The translations under genes were made by a program, and so were the position numbers. The notes beneath the pieces are model-generated. The model saw nothing but the letters and a program-made list of their open reading frames with translations, was not told where the DNA came from and did not search any database. This document shows, piece by piece, positions 46,199 through 55,104 of a stretch of 64,000 nucleotides of DNA (its first letter is position 1; each line of letters begins with the position of its first letter). The stretch comes from Mesorhizobium sp. NBSH29. GTDB lineage: Bacteria; Pseudomonadota; Alphaproteobacteria; Rhizobiales; Rhizobiaceae. The stretch lies in contig NZ_CP045492.1 in NCBI RefSeq assembly GCF_015500055.1, forward strand, positions 568,501 to 632,500, in the 5' to 3' direction.

Positions 46199-46639
46199 AT
46201 GATCACCATTCGCCCGCTGCAAAAGTCCGACCATGACGACTGGCGTCGCCTGTGGACCGACTACCTGACCTTCTATGAGGCAACCGTTTCTGAAGATGTC
46301 TACAAGCGCACCTGGAAGCGTCTGTTTACCGAGGGCGAGTTTGAACCGAAGGGATTTCTGGCGCTTAACGACGATGTTCCCGCCGGGCTCGTCCATTATC
46401 TCTACCACCGCAGTTGCTGGTCATTGGTCAACAACTGCTACCTTCAGGACCTCTACACCAGCGCCGAAGCACGGGGCACCGGCATCGGCTCGGCGCTCAT
46501 CGAGGCGGTGCGCGATGAGGCTGGCAAGCTCGGAGTGAAGAACGTCTACTGGATGACCAACGAAACCAATGCGACGGCGCGCAAGCTCTATGACCGCGTC
46601 GCCAGGCGCACGGGCTTCATCGAATACGATCTGCTGTGA
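46199..46639 (+). CDS. GNAT family N-acetyltransferase
   Basis: A 146-residue acetyltransferase with acetyl-CoA motif A LYTSAEARGTGIGSALIEAV and motif B NATARKLYDRVARRTGFIEYD. GGGAG lies 8 bases before the ATG. Substrate unknown. It is 71 bp after the MoxR gene in the same orientation, so co-transcription is possible. Confidence 0.9.
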   Translation: MITIRPLQKSDHDDWRRLWTDYLTFYEATVSEDVYKRTWKRLFTEGEFEPKGFLALNDDVPAGLVHYLYHRSCWSLVNNCYLQDLYTSAEARGTGIGSALIEAVRDEAGKLGVKNVYWMTNETNATARKLYDRVARRTGFIEYDLL

Positions 46640-46646
46640 ACCGCAA

Positions 46647-47642
46647 TCAGCTGGCGTGCCGCGACACCCATTTGTGCCAGGCATCTTCGCTGCCGTGGAA
46701 TACATTGAGATCGATCTTTTCGTTCAGGCCCTGCGCGAGGCCGGAGCCGGAATACTGCCAGAACACCCAATCGCGGCCCGGATAGACCTTTGAAGGGTGC
46801 TCAGCCACCGCGCGGAGCCAGAACGGGTAGTTCTTGAAGGCGCCTTGCAGATTATCGGCGTAAAAATCGGGTGCCGTATAGATGATCGGCCGCTGGCCAT
46901 AGTGCTGCTCGAGCCGGTCCATGAAGACCTGCATCTTTTCCAGCACGCGCTCACGCGAGGGGCGTTTGCGGCAGTTCCTGGACTCACCGTTCCACTCCAC
47001 ATCAATGACCGGCGGCAGTGCGCCGGGCACCTTCGGTACGTTGCGGATAAACCAGTCGGCCTGCTCGCTGGCCACCCGGCACCAGTAGAAGAAATGATAG
47101 GCCCCGCGCTTCAATCCGGCGTCGGCAGCACCCTTCCAGTTCTTCTTGAACATCGGGTCGAGGTGGTCACCGCCATCAGTGGCTTTGATATAGACAAAAT
47201 TCGCACCCTGGCTCCTGAGCTTCGCCCAGTCGATATTGCCCTGCCAACGCGAGACATCGACCCCGTGGACGGCAAGCGACTGCGGCTTTGCCTTGCCGAA
47301 ATTGATCGGCTTGGCGTCGCTGAAACGCTGCGGGTTGATCCTGCGCCGAGTTTCAGGTGCGCGCAGCACGGCTGGGCTTGCGCGCGGCGAGGCGCTTTCT
47401 GGTTTAAGGTCGGGCGTTGGCATCATCACCATGGCCCTAGGCGCAGCGACAAGCGCCAGCTCCTCCACCGGGTCTTCACGTGTACCGACTGCTACCGGGG
47501 GTGTAGGCGCATTGGGCCTGCTGACCGAGCTCGTGATCTCCATCGATGGCCGTCCGACATCAAGTGCATCCACGCCACTGGATGTGCACCCGCTGAGCAC
47601 AAGGCACGCGGAGAGAACGGCAAAAACTGCTGGAGAACGCAT
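46647..47642 (-). CDS. GH25 family lysozyme-like lipoprotein
   Basis: A 331-residue predicted lipoprotein: lipobox LSGC with lipid-modified Cys19, a proline-rich linker, then a GH25 muramidase domain from about residue 120. The catalytic acids lie in HGVDVSRWQGNIDW and PVIDVEWN. GH25 enzymes cut the MurNAc-GlcNAc bond of peptidoglycan. The start at 47642 begins the lipoprotein signal; the ribosome binding site is weak. It is convergent with GNAT and divergent from the VWA gene. A role in cell-wall remodelling is inferred. Confidence 0.88.
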   Translation of the reverse strand: MRSPAVFAVLSACLVLSGCTSSGVDALDVGRPSMEITSSVSRPNAPTPPVAVGTREDPVEELALVAAPRAMVMMPTPDLKPESASPRASPAVLRAPETRRRINPQRFSDAKPINFGKAKPQSLAVHGVDVSRWQGNIDWAKLRSQGANFVYIKATDGGDHLDPMFKKNWKGAADAGLKRGAYHFFYWCRVASEQADWFIRNVPKVPGALPPVIDVEWNGESRNCRKRPSRERVLEKMQVFMDRLEQHYGQRPIIYTAPDFYADNLQGAFKNYPFWLRAVAEHPSKVYPGRDWVFWQYSGSGLAQGLNEKIDLNVFHGSEDAWHKWVSRHAS

Positions 47643-47827
47643 AAGCACCCGCACACAAACACAACACACACAATAGCCGGCAAACGGCGGCATCGGACCC
47701 GAATGCAATTGCTAACGATAAATTACCAAGAAAGACTGAATCAAATTTTAAGCATATCTGATGTGCGATGACGTGCCGCGCTGACGCTGCGCTTGCATCG
47801 GCGCGCATTGGGGGGCAAAAATGAAAC

Positions 47828-49018
47828 ATGTTCCTGCCCTTCTTTCTTGATCTCAAAGCGGCCCGCGTGCCCGTGTCGCTGCGCGAATATCTGACCTTGC
47901 TGGAAGGCATGGAGGCAGGTTTGGTCACTTTCGACGTCGAGGCCTTCTACTATCTCGCCCGCGCCGCTCTGGTGAAAGACGAGCGCCATATCGATCGTTT
48001 CGACCAAGTGTTTTCCCATTTTTTCAAAGGCGTCGAGACAATCTCGGGAGAGTCGGGCATCGCGCCGACTGAGTTGCCGGATGACTGGTTGCGGCGGCTT
48101 GCCGAAAGACATCTGAGCGAAGAGGAAAAGCAACTGGTCGAGGCGCTTGGCGGCTTTGAAAAGCTGATGGAAACGCTGAAGCAGCGCCTTGAAGAGCAGA
48201 AGGGGCGCCATCAGGGCGGCTCCAAATGGATCGGCACTGCCGGCACCTCGCCATTCGGCGCTTATGGCTACAACCCGGAAGGGGTGCGGATCGGCCAGCA
48301 GGAAAGCCGCCACCGCCGAGCGGTAAAGGTCTGGGACCGTCGTGACTTCCGCAATTTCGACGATTCCGTCGAACTGGGCACCCGCAACATCAAGGTGGCC
48401 ATGAAGCGGCTGCGGCGCTGGGTGCGCGAAGGAGCGGAGGATGAATTCGACCTGCCAGGCACCATTCATTCTACCGCTGAACACGGCTATCTCGACGTCA
48501 AGACGCGTCCAGAACGCCGCAATGCGGTAAAGCTGCTAATGTTTTTCGATGTCGGGGGCTCGATGGATGACCACGTCAAGGTCGTGGAAGAGCTGTTTTC
48601 AGCGGCCCGAACCGAGTTTCGCCACCTCGAATATTTCTACTTCCACAACTGCCTCTATGAACGCGTCTGGAAAGACAACAACCGCCGCCACGCGGAAACC
48701 ATGGCCACCTTTGATGTGCTGCACAAATACGGCCATGATTACAAAGTCATCTTCGTTGGCGATGCGTCGATGAGCCCCTATGAAATCGCTCACCCAGGCG
48801 GCTCGGTTGAGCATCACAACGCAGAGTCCGGCGCTCAATGGCTGAGCCGTGTGCACCAGCAATGGCCGAGCACTGTCTGGATCAATCCGATTGCGCAAAA
48901 GCACTGGGGCTACACCCATTCGATCGGCATGATCCGCCAGCTTTTTGCGGAACGGATGTATCCGCTGACGCTGTCAGGCATCGACGGGGCGATCCGCGAA
49001 TTGTCACGGGGCCACTGA
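47828..49018 (+). CDS. VWA domain protein, CoxE-like
   Basis: A 396-residue protein of the CoxE-like family. The N-terminal half is helical (SLREYLTLLEGMEAGLVTFD) and the C-terminal half is a von Willebrand A domain. The metal-binding MIDAS motif reads DVGGS (Asp241-Ser245), so the first serine of the usual DxSxS is glycine. RFRHLEYFYFHNCLYE-like sequence and the VGDASMSPYEI loop follow. It is the expected partner of the MoxR ATPase at 45288. Function is unknown; metal insertion, as for CoxE, is the family precedent. Confidence 0.87.
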   Translation: MFLPFFLDLKAARVPVSLREYLTLLEGMEAGLVTFDVEAFYYLARAALVKDERHIDRFDQVFSHFFKGVETISGESGIAPTELPDDWLRRLAERHLSEEEKQLVEALGGFEKLMETLKQRLEEQKGRHQGGSKWIGTAGTSPFGAYGYNPEGVRIGQQESRHRRAVKVWDRRDFRNFDDSVELGTRNIKVAMKRLRRWVREGAEDEFDLPGTIHSTAEHGYLDVKTRPERRNAVKLLMFFDVGGSMDDHVKVVEELFSAARTEFRHLEYFYFHNCLYERVWKDNNRRHAETMATFDVLHKYGHDYKVIFVGDASMSPYEIAHPGGSVEHHNAESGAQWLSRVHQQWPSTVWINPIAQKHWGYTHSIGMIRQLFAERMYPLTLSGIDGAIRELSRGH

Positions 49019-49336
49019 CTAGACAACCGTAGCAACAACCAACCAGATAGCGGCGACAATCTGCGCCATCAATGCCAGCGGGCCGGGCTGTGCGGCAGCT
49101 GTCTTCCAGACTGCGAAAAACAGGAAAATATTACTGACAAGCGGCGCGAAGTGCACAGCCAACACGGCTGCAAGCGGTAGCTTCGCCTCCAGCATCAACA
49201 GCGCTACCACGGAGGCTACGGCGTTGAGCGCGCTGCCGATCAACAGCATGTCGCGCCAGAAAAGCCGGTCGAGGGGCACAAGGCCTCGCCAGCGCGCCAT
49301 GAGGAAACCAGGTTCGGCTTTGGCTGCCTGAGGCAT
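49019..49336 (-). CDS. Small membrane protein, unknown
   Basis: A 105-residue protein with three hydrophobic segments (about 28-48, 52-75, 85-105). I do not recognise the family. It ends one base after the convergent VWA stop and no other features are visible. A longer minus-strand frame through this region is a shadow. Confidence 0.6.
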   Translation of the reverse strand: MPQAAKAEPGFLMARWRGLVPLDRLFWRDMLLIGSALNAVASVVALLMLEAKLPLAAVLAVHFAPLVSNIFLFFAVWKTAAAQPGPLALMAQIVAAIWLVVATVV

Positions 49337-49396
49337 GCCTGCGCTTCTCTCCTGCGGCCCGTCTCAGGCCGTGATGCGGCGTCCGGCTGGAAGCCG

Positions 49397-49657
49397 CTAT
49401 TCCATTCCGAGAGCGGCCATGTAGAGATCGAGGATTGCCTCGGCTTCTTGGCGCTCTGCATGGTCCTGCTTGCGCAACCGGATGATGGTACGCACAGCTT
49501 TGGTATCAAAGCCGGTGCCCTTCATCTCGGCGAACACTTCCTTGATGTCGTCGGCAATCGTCTTCTTTTCTTCTTCCAGCCGCTCGACACGCTCGATGAA
49601 GGCGCGCAACTGGCCTGCAGCAACGGTCTGGCTGGTTTCAGTGATGTCGTCGGCCAT
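49397..49657 (-). CDS. gapR: GapR nucleoid-associated protein (DUF2312)
   Basis: An 86-residue helical protein: [40 protein letters not shown] and [19 protein letters not shown] are diagnostic for DUF2312. In Caulobacter GapR is an essential protein that binds A+T-rich, overtwisted DNA and supports replication and transcription. It lies upstream of DUF1244 on the chromosome with about 105 bp between the genes, in the same orientation. Confidence 0.95.
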   Translation of the reverse strand: MADDITETSQTVAAGQLRAFIERVERLEEEKKTIADDIKEVFAEMKGTGFDTKAVRTIIRLRKQDHAERQEAEAILDLYMAALGME

Positions 49658-49762
49658 GTCTGTCTCCGGAAATGTTCAAAGCCACGACTCGGTAGAAGCG
49701 GCGGGTCGGCGGTTCGATGCCTGAGAGCCGAAGACGGGTCAAGCCTTGAATCGGCGCTTCTG

Positions 49763-50071
49763 TCAGTGGTCTTTGGGCCGGGTCAAGGCGAACGTGGTTT
49801 TGGTGATGTCGGACACTTCAGTCTGGTTCGCCGCCTGCCATTCACCATAGGGCATGCCGTAGATGATCTCGCGTGCATCCTCCTTGGTCAGCGCCACGCC
49901 CTCCCCCTCGGCAGCGTCACGGTACCAGTTGGCCAGGCAGTTGCGGCAAAATCCCGCCATGTTCATCAGCTCGATGTTCTGAACATCGCTGCGTTCGCGC
50001 ATATGGGCAACCAGCCGCCGAAACGCCGCTGCCTCGAAATCACGTTGCTGCTGTTCGCTGAGATCGATCAT
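49763..50071 (-). CDS. DUF1244 family protein
   Basis: A 102-residue protein recognised by NMAGFCRNCLANWYRDAAE, with a CxxC pair in the family-typical context. Function unknown. Two adjacent ATGs exist; the second (50071) has GGAGG at 6 bases and is preferred. The start lies 13 bp after the N-formylglutamate amidohydrolase stop, so the two are likely co-transcribed. Confidence 0.88.
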   Translation of the reverse strand: MIDLSEQQQRDFEAAAFRRLVAHMRERSDVQNIELMNMAGFCRNCLANWYRDAAEGEGVALTKEDAREIIYGMPYGEWQAANQTEVSDITKTTFALTRPKDH

Positions 50072-50084
50072 CATGCGCCTCCGA

Positions 50085-50927
50085 TTAAAGTGGCCCGGTG
50101 CGCGAGCCATACTGCCTGACCTGCTTAATATCGGGTCCCTGATTGATCGCTTCAATGATCGGTGCCAGCCGGTGCGCCCAAGCGTCGGCATTTTTCACGT
50201 CGCCAATCAGATCCTGGCGTATCTCGATCAGCGCGTGTGGAAATCCATGCACAATCGCATGGCGATACATGGTGTCGCCGTGCAGTGCGCCGTCATAGGG
50301 CTCATTGTCACCGACAATCAAAGCTTTATCGTCAGCCAGCATCTCCATCAGCGGCTTTGGCACGCGGTCGTCGAGATCCCACAACACACCGACATGCCAG
50401 GGACGTGGCCGCCCCTGCATCACCGGCGTGAAAGAGTGCACCGAAAAGACGAGCGGGGCGCGCTTTGCATCATGCGCGACAGAAGCCACGAGCGCGGCAA
50501 CCACATCATGATAAGGGCGATAAAAGCGATCGAGCCGCTTTTCGCGCTCTTGGTCACTCATCGGGTAATTGGCGGGAACAATCGTGCCGTCATAGAGCTG
50601 CCGAATCAGCGTCGGATCATCCTCGCCCCGGTTCGGATCGATCAGCAGGCGCGAAAATCGAGCCATTACAGCAGGCGCGCCGAGCAGCTCTGCCAGCTTC
50701 CGCGTCACCATCTCGACGCCGATATCGTAGGCGATGTGGCGCTCGAACTCGGCAGCGGGCAGCCCTAGATCGCCATACTCCTCAGGCAGTTCCCGGTGCG
50801 CATGGTCAGCCAGTAGCACGATGCCGCGTTTACGGTCGCCTTCAATGAGTTCGAAAGGGGCAAAGACAGCGGATCGGGTCATGGGGCGGCAAAGCCATTG
50901 CGAACGAGGGATGGCTTGTCTTTCCAT
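50085..50927 (-). CDS. N-formylglutamate amidohydrolase family protein
   Basis: A 280-residue hydrolase with LLADHAHRELPEEYGDLGLP, FSRLLIDPNRGEDD, HSFTPVM and the GFPHALIEIRQDLI end motif. Family members release glutamate from N-formylglutamate in histidine breakdown (HutG), but no hut genes are in the window, so a paralogous role is possible. Start 50927 is favoured by AGGGG 7 bases upstream; 50882 is an alternative. Confidence 0.9.
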   Translation of the reverse strand: MERQAIPRSQWLCRPMTRSAVFAPFELIEGDRKRGIVLLADHAHRELPEEYGDLGLPAAEFERHIAYDIGVEMVTRKLAELLGAPAVMARFSRLLIDPNRGEDDPTLIRQLYDGTIVPANYPMSDQEREKRLDRFYRPYHDVVAALVASVAHDAKRAPLVFSVHSFTPVMQGRPRPWHVGVLWDLDDRVPKPLMEMLADDKALIVGDNEPYDGALHGDTMYRHAIVHGFPHALIEIRQDLIGDVKNADAWAHRLAPIIEAINQGPDIKQVRQYGSRTGPL

Positions 50928-51112
50928 GAAGCGCCCCTTGGCGCAACGCCGTTGTTTGGCCATTCTCCAGGCTAATGAAATTCGTGTCGGGCGCCCATCG
51001 CACGCGACGCGGCATTAATCGATTAGGATTGGCAAGGGATCGCGTTGACATGGGCACGCAACTTGCCGAAAAGGGCACAGCAATGCTGATTTTGCGCATA
51101 AGGGACGTCATA

Positions 51113-51601
51113 ATGAAATTCGCCTGGCGGCGGCGCGCTCACCAATTGGTGACCGCACTTTGCGCTCTGTCCGGTTTTATCGCGGTGGCCGCAGTTTCGG
51201 CGACGCCAGCGCATGCCGATTTTCGTGTCTGCAACGCCACGCAAAGCCTTGTTGGTGTCGGCATCGGCTATCGCTCCAAGGCCGGCTGGGTGACGGAAGG
51301 CTGGTGGCACATCGAGGGTTCGACCTGCAAGACGCTGATCGAAGGGCAACTGTCATCACGCTATTACTATCTCTATGCAGAAGATTCGGAGAGAGGCGGG
51401 CGCTGGGACGGACCGGTAAACATGTGCGTGGCGGAAAAAGAGTTCAAGATTTCCGGCGTCAGCGATTGTTTTGCCCGCGGCTTCCAGCGCGCCGGCTTCC
51501 AGGAATACGACACGGGCGAACAGGCGAGCTGGATGGTCCAGCTGACTGACCAGCCCGCAACGGATGGCACAGGTGCCATCACGGGAACAAATCCTCAATG
51601 A
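51113..51601 (+). CDS. DUF1036 exported protein
   Basis: A 162-residue exported protein: a signal peptide (LCALSGFIAVAAVSATPAHA-DF) followed by FRVCNATQSLVGVGIGYRSK, WVTEGWWHIEGSTCKTLIEG, a family hallmark. Four cysteines could form disulphides in the periplasm. The start at 51113 has AAGGGA 7 bases upstream. It overlaps pyk by four bases (ATGA), as in many Rhizobiales. Function unknown. Confidence 0.88.
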   Translation: MKFAWRRRAHQLVTALCALSGFIAVAAVSATPAHADFRVCNATQSLVGVGIGYRSKAGWVTEGWWHIEGSTCKTLIEGQLSSRYYYLYAEDSERGGRWDGPVNMCVAEKEFKISGVSDCFARGFQRAGFQEYDTGEQASWMVQLTDQPATDGTGAITGTNPQ

Positions 51602-53034
51602 GACGCAGCCGCAAGGTCAAGATACTCGCCACGCTCGGTCCAGCATCCTCCGATGAGGGCATGATCCGCAAGCTTTTCGAAGCCGGCGCCGACGTATTCC
51701 GCATCAATATGAGCCATACCGACCACGACATGATGCGAACGCTGGTCGCCCGTATCCGCAAGGTCGAGGATGATCTCGGTCGCCCGATCGGCATCCTGGC
51801 AGATTTGCAGGGGCCGAAGTTGCGTGTTGGCAAATTTGCCAACGGTGAGGAAATCCTCGTCGCAGGCCAGAAGTTTTCGCTCGACGACAACGAAGAGCCC
51901 GGCACCAATTCCCGCGTACACCTGCCGCACCCCGAAATTTTGCAATCGGTGAAGCCGGGCGACCGCCTGCTGATCGACGATGGCCGTCTGCAGCTTCGCG
52001 CGGATGCCTCCAACGGCAAGTCGATTGATTGCACAGTGATCTCGGGAACCAAGATTTCCAACCGCAAGGGCGTCAGCCTGCCCGATACGGACCTGCCCGT
52101 CGGTGCCCTCACCCCGAAAGACCGCGCCGATCTCGACGCAGTGCTCGAAACCGGCGTGGATTGGGTGGCGCTTTCCTTCATCCAGCGCCCCGAAGATTTG
52201 GCCGAAGCTCGCAAGATCGCGCGCGGACGCGCCGCTTTGATGTCGAAGATTGAAAAGCCGCAGGCTGTAACCCGGCTGGCCGAGATCATTGAACTTTCTG
52301 ATGCGTTGATGGTGGCCCGCGGCGACCTTGGTGTCGAAATGCCGCTCGAGGCCGTGCCGGGCATCCAGAAACAGATAACCCGCGCCGCACGTCGCGCTGG
52401 CAAGCCGGTCGTCGTGGCCACGCAGATGCTGGAATCGATGATTTCCGCACCGGTGCCCACTCGCGCCGAAGTCTCAGACGTCGCCACAGCCGTCTTTGAA
52501 GGTGCTGACGCGATCATGCTGTCGGCCGAATCTGCCGCCGGTGATTACCCGGTCGAGGCGGTGGCAACCATGGACCGCATCGCCCAGCAGGTCGAGCGCG
52601 ACCCGACCTATGCCGGCATCATCAATGCCCAACGTTCCGAACCGGAAGCAACCGGTGCGGATGCCATCTCGCTTGCCGCCCGCCAGATCGCCGAGACCCT
52701 GAAGTTGCAGGCCATCGTCACCTACACCGCATCGGGCACCACCGGCCTGCGCGCCGCACGCGAACGGCCACATGTTCCAATCGTCGCGCTGTCACCCGTG
52801 CTTGAAACCGCCCGCCGCCTGTCACTGCTGTGGGGCACCCATTGCGTGGTGACGCCAGATGCCACTGATCTCGACGACATGGTCAACCGCGCCTGCCAGA
52901 TCGCCTTTCAGGAAGAGTTCGGCAAGGTGGGCGACCGCATTATCGTTACCGCCGGCGTGCCGCTGCGCACACCAGGCTCAACCAACATGCTGCGCATCGC
53001 CTATATCGGCTCGGACGGCCTCAGCGGGTCCTGA
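51598..53034 (+). CDS. pyk: Pyruvate kinase
   Basis: Converts phosphoenolpyruvate and ADP to pyruvate and ATP. The 478-residue product has the catalytic sites ILATLGPASS, ILADLQGPKLRVG, MSKIEKPQAV with the active-site lysine, and MVARGDLGVEMP. The C-terminal allosteric domain ends VTAGVPLRTPGSTNMLRI. It starts within the DUF1036 stop, so the two genes are translationally coupled. Confidence 0.97.
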   Translation: MRRSRKVKILATLGPASSDEGMIRKLFEAGADVFRINMSHTDHDMMRTLVARIRKVEDDLGRPIGILADLQGPKLRVGKFANGEEILVAGQKFSLDDNEEPGTNSRVHLPHPEILQSVKPGDRLLIDDGRLQLRADASNGKSIDCTVISGTKISNRKGVSLPDTDLPVGALTPKDRADLDAVLETGVDWVALSFIQRPEDLAEARKIARGRAALMSKIEKPQAVTRLAEIIELSDALMVARGDLGVEMPLEAVPGIQKQITRAARRAGKPVVVATQMLESMISAPVPTRAEVSDVATAVFEGADAIMLSAESAAGDYPVEAVATMDRIAQQVERDPTYAGIINAQRSEPEATGADAISLAARQIAETLKLQAIVTYTASGTTGLRAARERPHVPIVALSPVLETARRLSLLWGTHCVVTPDATDLDDMVNRACQIAFQEEFGKVGDRIIVTAGVPLRTPGSTNMLRIAYIGSDGLSGS

Positions 53035-53050
53035 GGCTGCTAGGGTTCCG

Positions 53051-54112
53051 TTAGGGGTTTGCCGGTTGTTCACCACCCGGCAGCCCCGGATCAGTGCATT
53101 CGGACCCAAAAGCGTCGCCCGATATGCGGGCCTCGACCGAGCGCGCGATGCTGTCAAGATCGACCGTCTTGCCGGCAACCTTTTCGACCGCCCCCAAAAC
53201 CAGCTCCGGCACGACCCAGTCCGGTTTGTGACCAAGGTTATGTACCCAGACCAGCTCGGCGCCCGGAATGTCGCGCGCCAGCCCTTCCGAATGAATTTCC
53301 TCATAGACCACGGTGTCGCGATCCCCGGTAATCACCACTGTCGGCGCATCTATGGTGCTGTAAAGCGTGGACGCTTTGACCACATGGTCAAACAGCCCGG
53401 CAACATCAATTGCGTTGGCGCGAAAGGCGGAAGGCCGCAGCACCAGCGAAATGGCAGCTGCCCCATAATCGTCAGGCAAACGGTTTGGCGCAAATACACA
53501 TTTCGTTGCTGCGCCCAGTTGCAACGTCCCAGCAGGCAACGTCAGCGCCTGGGTGAACAGCCAGCCCACGACAGGCTGTCGGGCCAACGTATTGTACCAG
53601 GAGGTCGCTCCGCCCGGCCACGGATGGGTGGCTGCAGATAGAAACACAAGTCCACGCGTGCGCAAAGGATGCTCGACTGCGAAGGTCGCGGTTACTGCGC
53701 CGCCGAACGAGTGACCGATAATGATCGCATCCCGAATGCCCTGATCTTCCATCAAGGCGGCCAGTGTTTCAGCCTGGTCTGAGGGGTTTTCATTGCGCGG
53801 CCCCCGGTCGGACCAGCCGTGACCTGGACGATCAAAGAACAACATCTCGGCACGCCCGGCGAACAATTTCCTCAGCGGCAGCATCTGGTCGTTTAGATTG
53901 CCACTTGCACCATGCACGAACACCAACGGCGGCAGGTCGGCGGCAGGACCAGCCGGAACATGCACATAGTGGATACGGGTTCCATTGACCGTCACGAAAC
54001 TGCCGACCGGCGGATGCCGCCGCTCGATCAGCCACGCGCCGACGCGGGTCACCCCGACCAGCACCAGGAATAAAGCGAGCAGGAACGCAACGGCAGCGGT
54101 GATAAGGTTCAT
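53051..54112 (-). CDS. Alpha/beta-fold hydrolase
   Basis: A 353-residue hydrolase with an N-terminal membrane anchor (about 4-28) and a classical alpha/beta fold. The nucleophile elbow is GHSFGG, the oxyanion region FVHGASGN, the acid is in ITGDRDTVV and the histidine in NLGHKPD. Substrate unknown. It is convergent with pyk; a tail after the catalytic domain is low complexity. Confidence 0.88.
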   Translation of the reverse strand: MNLITAAVAFLLALFLVLVGVTRVGAWLIERRHPPVGSFVTVNGTRIHYVHVPAGPAADLPPLVFVHGASGNLNDQMLPLRKLFAGRAEMLFFDRPGHGWSDRGPRNENPSDQAETLAALMEDQGIRDAIIIGHSFGGAVTATFAVEHPLRTRGLVFLSAATHPWPGGATSWYNTLARQPVVGWLFTQALTLPAGTLQLGAATKCVFAPNRLPDDYGAAAISLVLRPSAFRANAIDVAGLFDHVVKASTLYSTIDAPTVVITGDRDTVVYEEIHSEGLARDIPGAELVWVHNLGHKPDWVVPELVLGAVEKVAGKTVDLDSIARSVEARISGDAFGSECTDPGLPGGEQPANP

Positions 54113-54172
54113 CGTGTGGGTAGCCCGGGGTCGGAGATTTCAGGAAGAAACGCGCGCGCGGCGCCAGCAGTT

Positions 54173-54787
54173 TCAGATACGCTCGCCGGTGAGATCTTCG
54201 GACATGTCCGAAACCTCTTTCTGGGCCGAGCGCAGCATGGGATAGAGGGCCAGCACGCGCTGATAGGCATCGAGCGACAATTGCTTGCTGTTGCGCCCCT
54301 TCATGATCTCGGCCAGCCCTGTCAAAGCGCCGAAATGGCGGGGCTCAAGCTGCAGCGTCCGCTCGATATCAGCCATCGACTTGCCGAAATCGCGCATCAT
54401 GAAATGCACGGTGGCGCGGCGGTTGAAGCCCTCGGCAAATTTTGGCTCCAAAACAACGATCTGGTCCAGAAAATCGAGCGCGACGGGATAGTTCTTCGCC
54501 TCAATGGCGTCGTTCGCCCATTTCATCATCAGGTCGATTGAAGCGCTTCCGGACTCGAACCAGGCCTGCCAGATCTTACCGGCAATGCGCTGGGCAGCCT
54601 TTTCGTTTGGCTCCCGCTTCAGTTGGGAAAACAGGGTGTCCAGCCGCTCTTCCACCGATTTCGTGGCTTGTGGTTCCGGTTCCGCCTCAGGAATGCTCAG
54701 GCCGGCAGAGACGCCGGGCAAGGCGCTTTCGGCCTGGGCTGCCGGGCAGAGGGTGAGGGCGAGCAAAAAAGCAAATACGTTCCGCAT
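54173..54787 (-). CDS. Exported TPR-like protein
   Basis: A 204-residue protein with signal peptide MRNVFAFLLALTLCPAAQA. Helical TPR-like units follow (WANDAIEAKNYPVALDFLDQ, FAEGFNRRATVHFMMRDFGK, PRHFGALTGLAEIMKGRN), a pattern common in periplasmic proteins of Rhizobiales. Function unknown. It lies upstream of the hydrolase gene on the same strand with 60 bp between. Confidence 0.85.
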   Translation of the reverse strand: MRNVFAFLLALTLCPAAQAESALPGVSAGLSIPEAEPEPQATKSVEERLDTLFSQLKREPNEKAAQRIAGKIWQAWFESGSASIDLMMKWANDAIEAKNYPVALDFLDQIVVLEPKFAEGFNRRATVHFMMRDFGKSMADIERTLQLEPRHFGALTGLAEIMKGRNSKQLSLDAYQRVLALYPMLRSAQKEVSDMSEDLTGERI

Positions 54788-54854
54788 GCTGCGAATCTAC
54801 CCGCAGCTTGCAGAACGTCAAACTGAAATTCGCGTGATGGCGCGAAAGCGCCAA

Positions 54855-54980
54855 TCAGCCCTGGCGGGCCTTGTAGCGCGGAGCAGTCTTGTTGATGATG
54901 TAAACGCGGCCCTTGCGGCGAACCAGCTGGTTGTCGCGGTGGCGGCCCTTAAGGGCTTTGAGCGAGTTCTTGATCTTCAT
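54855..54980 (-). CDS. rpmJ: 50S ribosomal protein L36
   Basis: A 41-residue ribosomal protein too short for ordinary ORF lists: [20 protein letters not shown], then [20 protein letters not shown]. It lacks the zinc-binding cysteines of the C-plus type, so it is the zinc-independent form, like L31 at 40700. Upstream, on the minus strand, are a good promoter and two leader hairpins. Confidence 0.95.
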   Translation of the reverse strand: MKIKNSLKALKGRHRDNQLVRRKGRVYIINKTAPRYKARQG

Positions 54981-54999
54981 TGGTCTTGCCCATCGACTG

Positions 55000-55043
55000 G
55001 GCCCGTGAAGGGCCTAACTGAAAGGCGCGCCCGAAGACGCGCC
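55000..55043 (-). promoter_or_regulatory. Two hairpins in the rpmJ leader
   Basis: Reading the minus strand, GGCGCG/CGCGCC (55024-55043) is followed by TTT and then GGCCC/GGGCC (55000-55014), both before the rpmJ start at 54980. They could form an attenuator or a protein-binding leader. Confidence 0.45.
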
Positions 55044-55058
55044 GAATTTGTGACAGGC

Positions 55059-55087
55059 TCATAACCGAGGTGGCTCGCCTCTGTCAA
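55059..55087 (-). promoter_or_regulatory. Candidate rpmJ promoter
   Basis: On the minus strand a perfect TTGACA (plus-strand TGTCAA at 55082-55087) is 17 bp from TTATGA (plus-strand TCATAA at 55059-55064). Confidence 0.6.
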
Positions 55088-55104
55088 CCGCGAGACAGCT
55101 TCGA

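Noticed and set aside
47650-47680. CA-rich stretch as a microsatellite
   Set aside because: The CACA pattern is short and irregular; it fits a spacer between two divergent genes.
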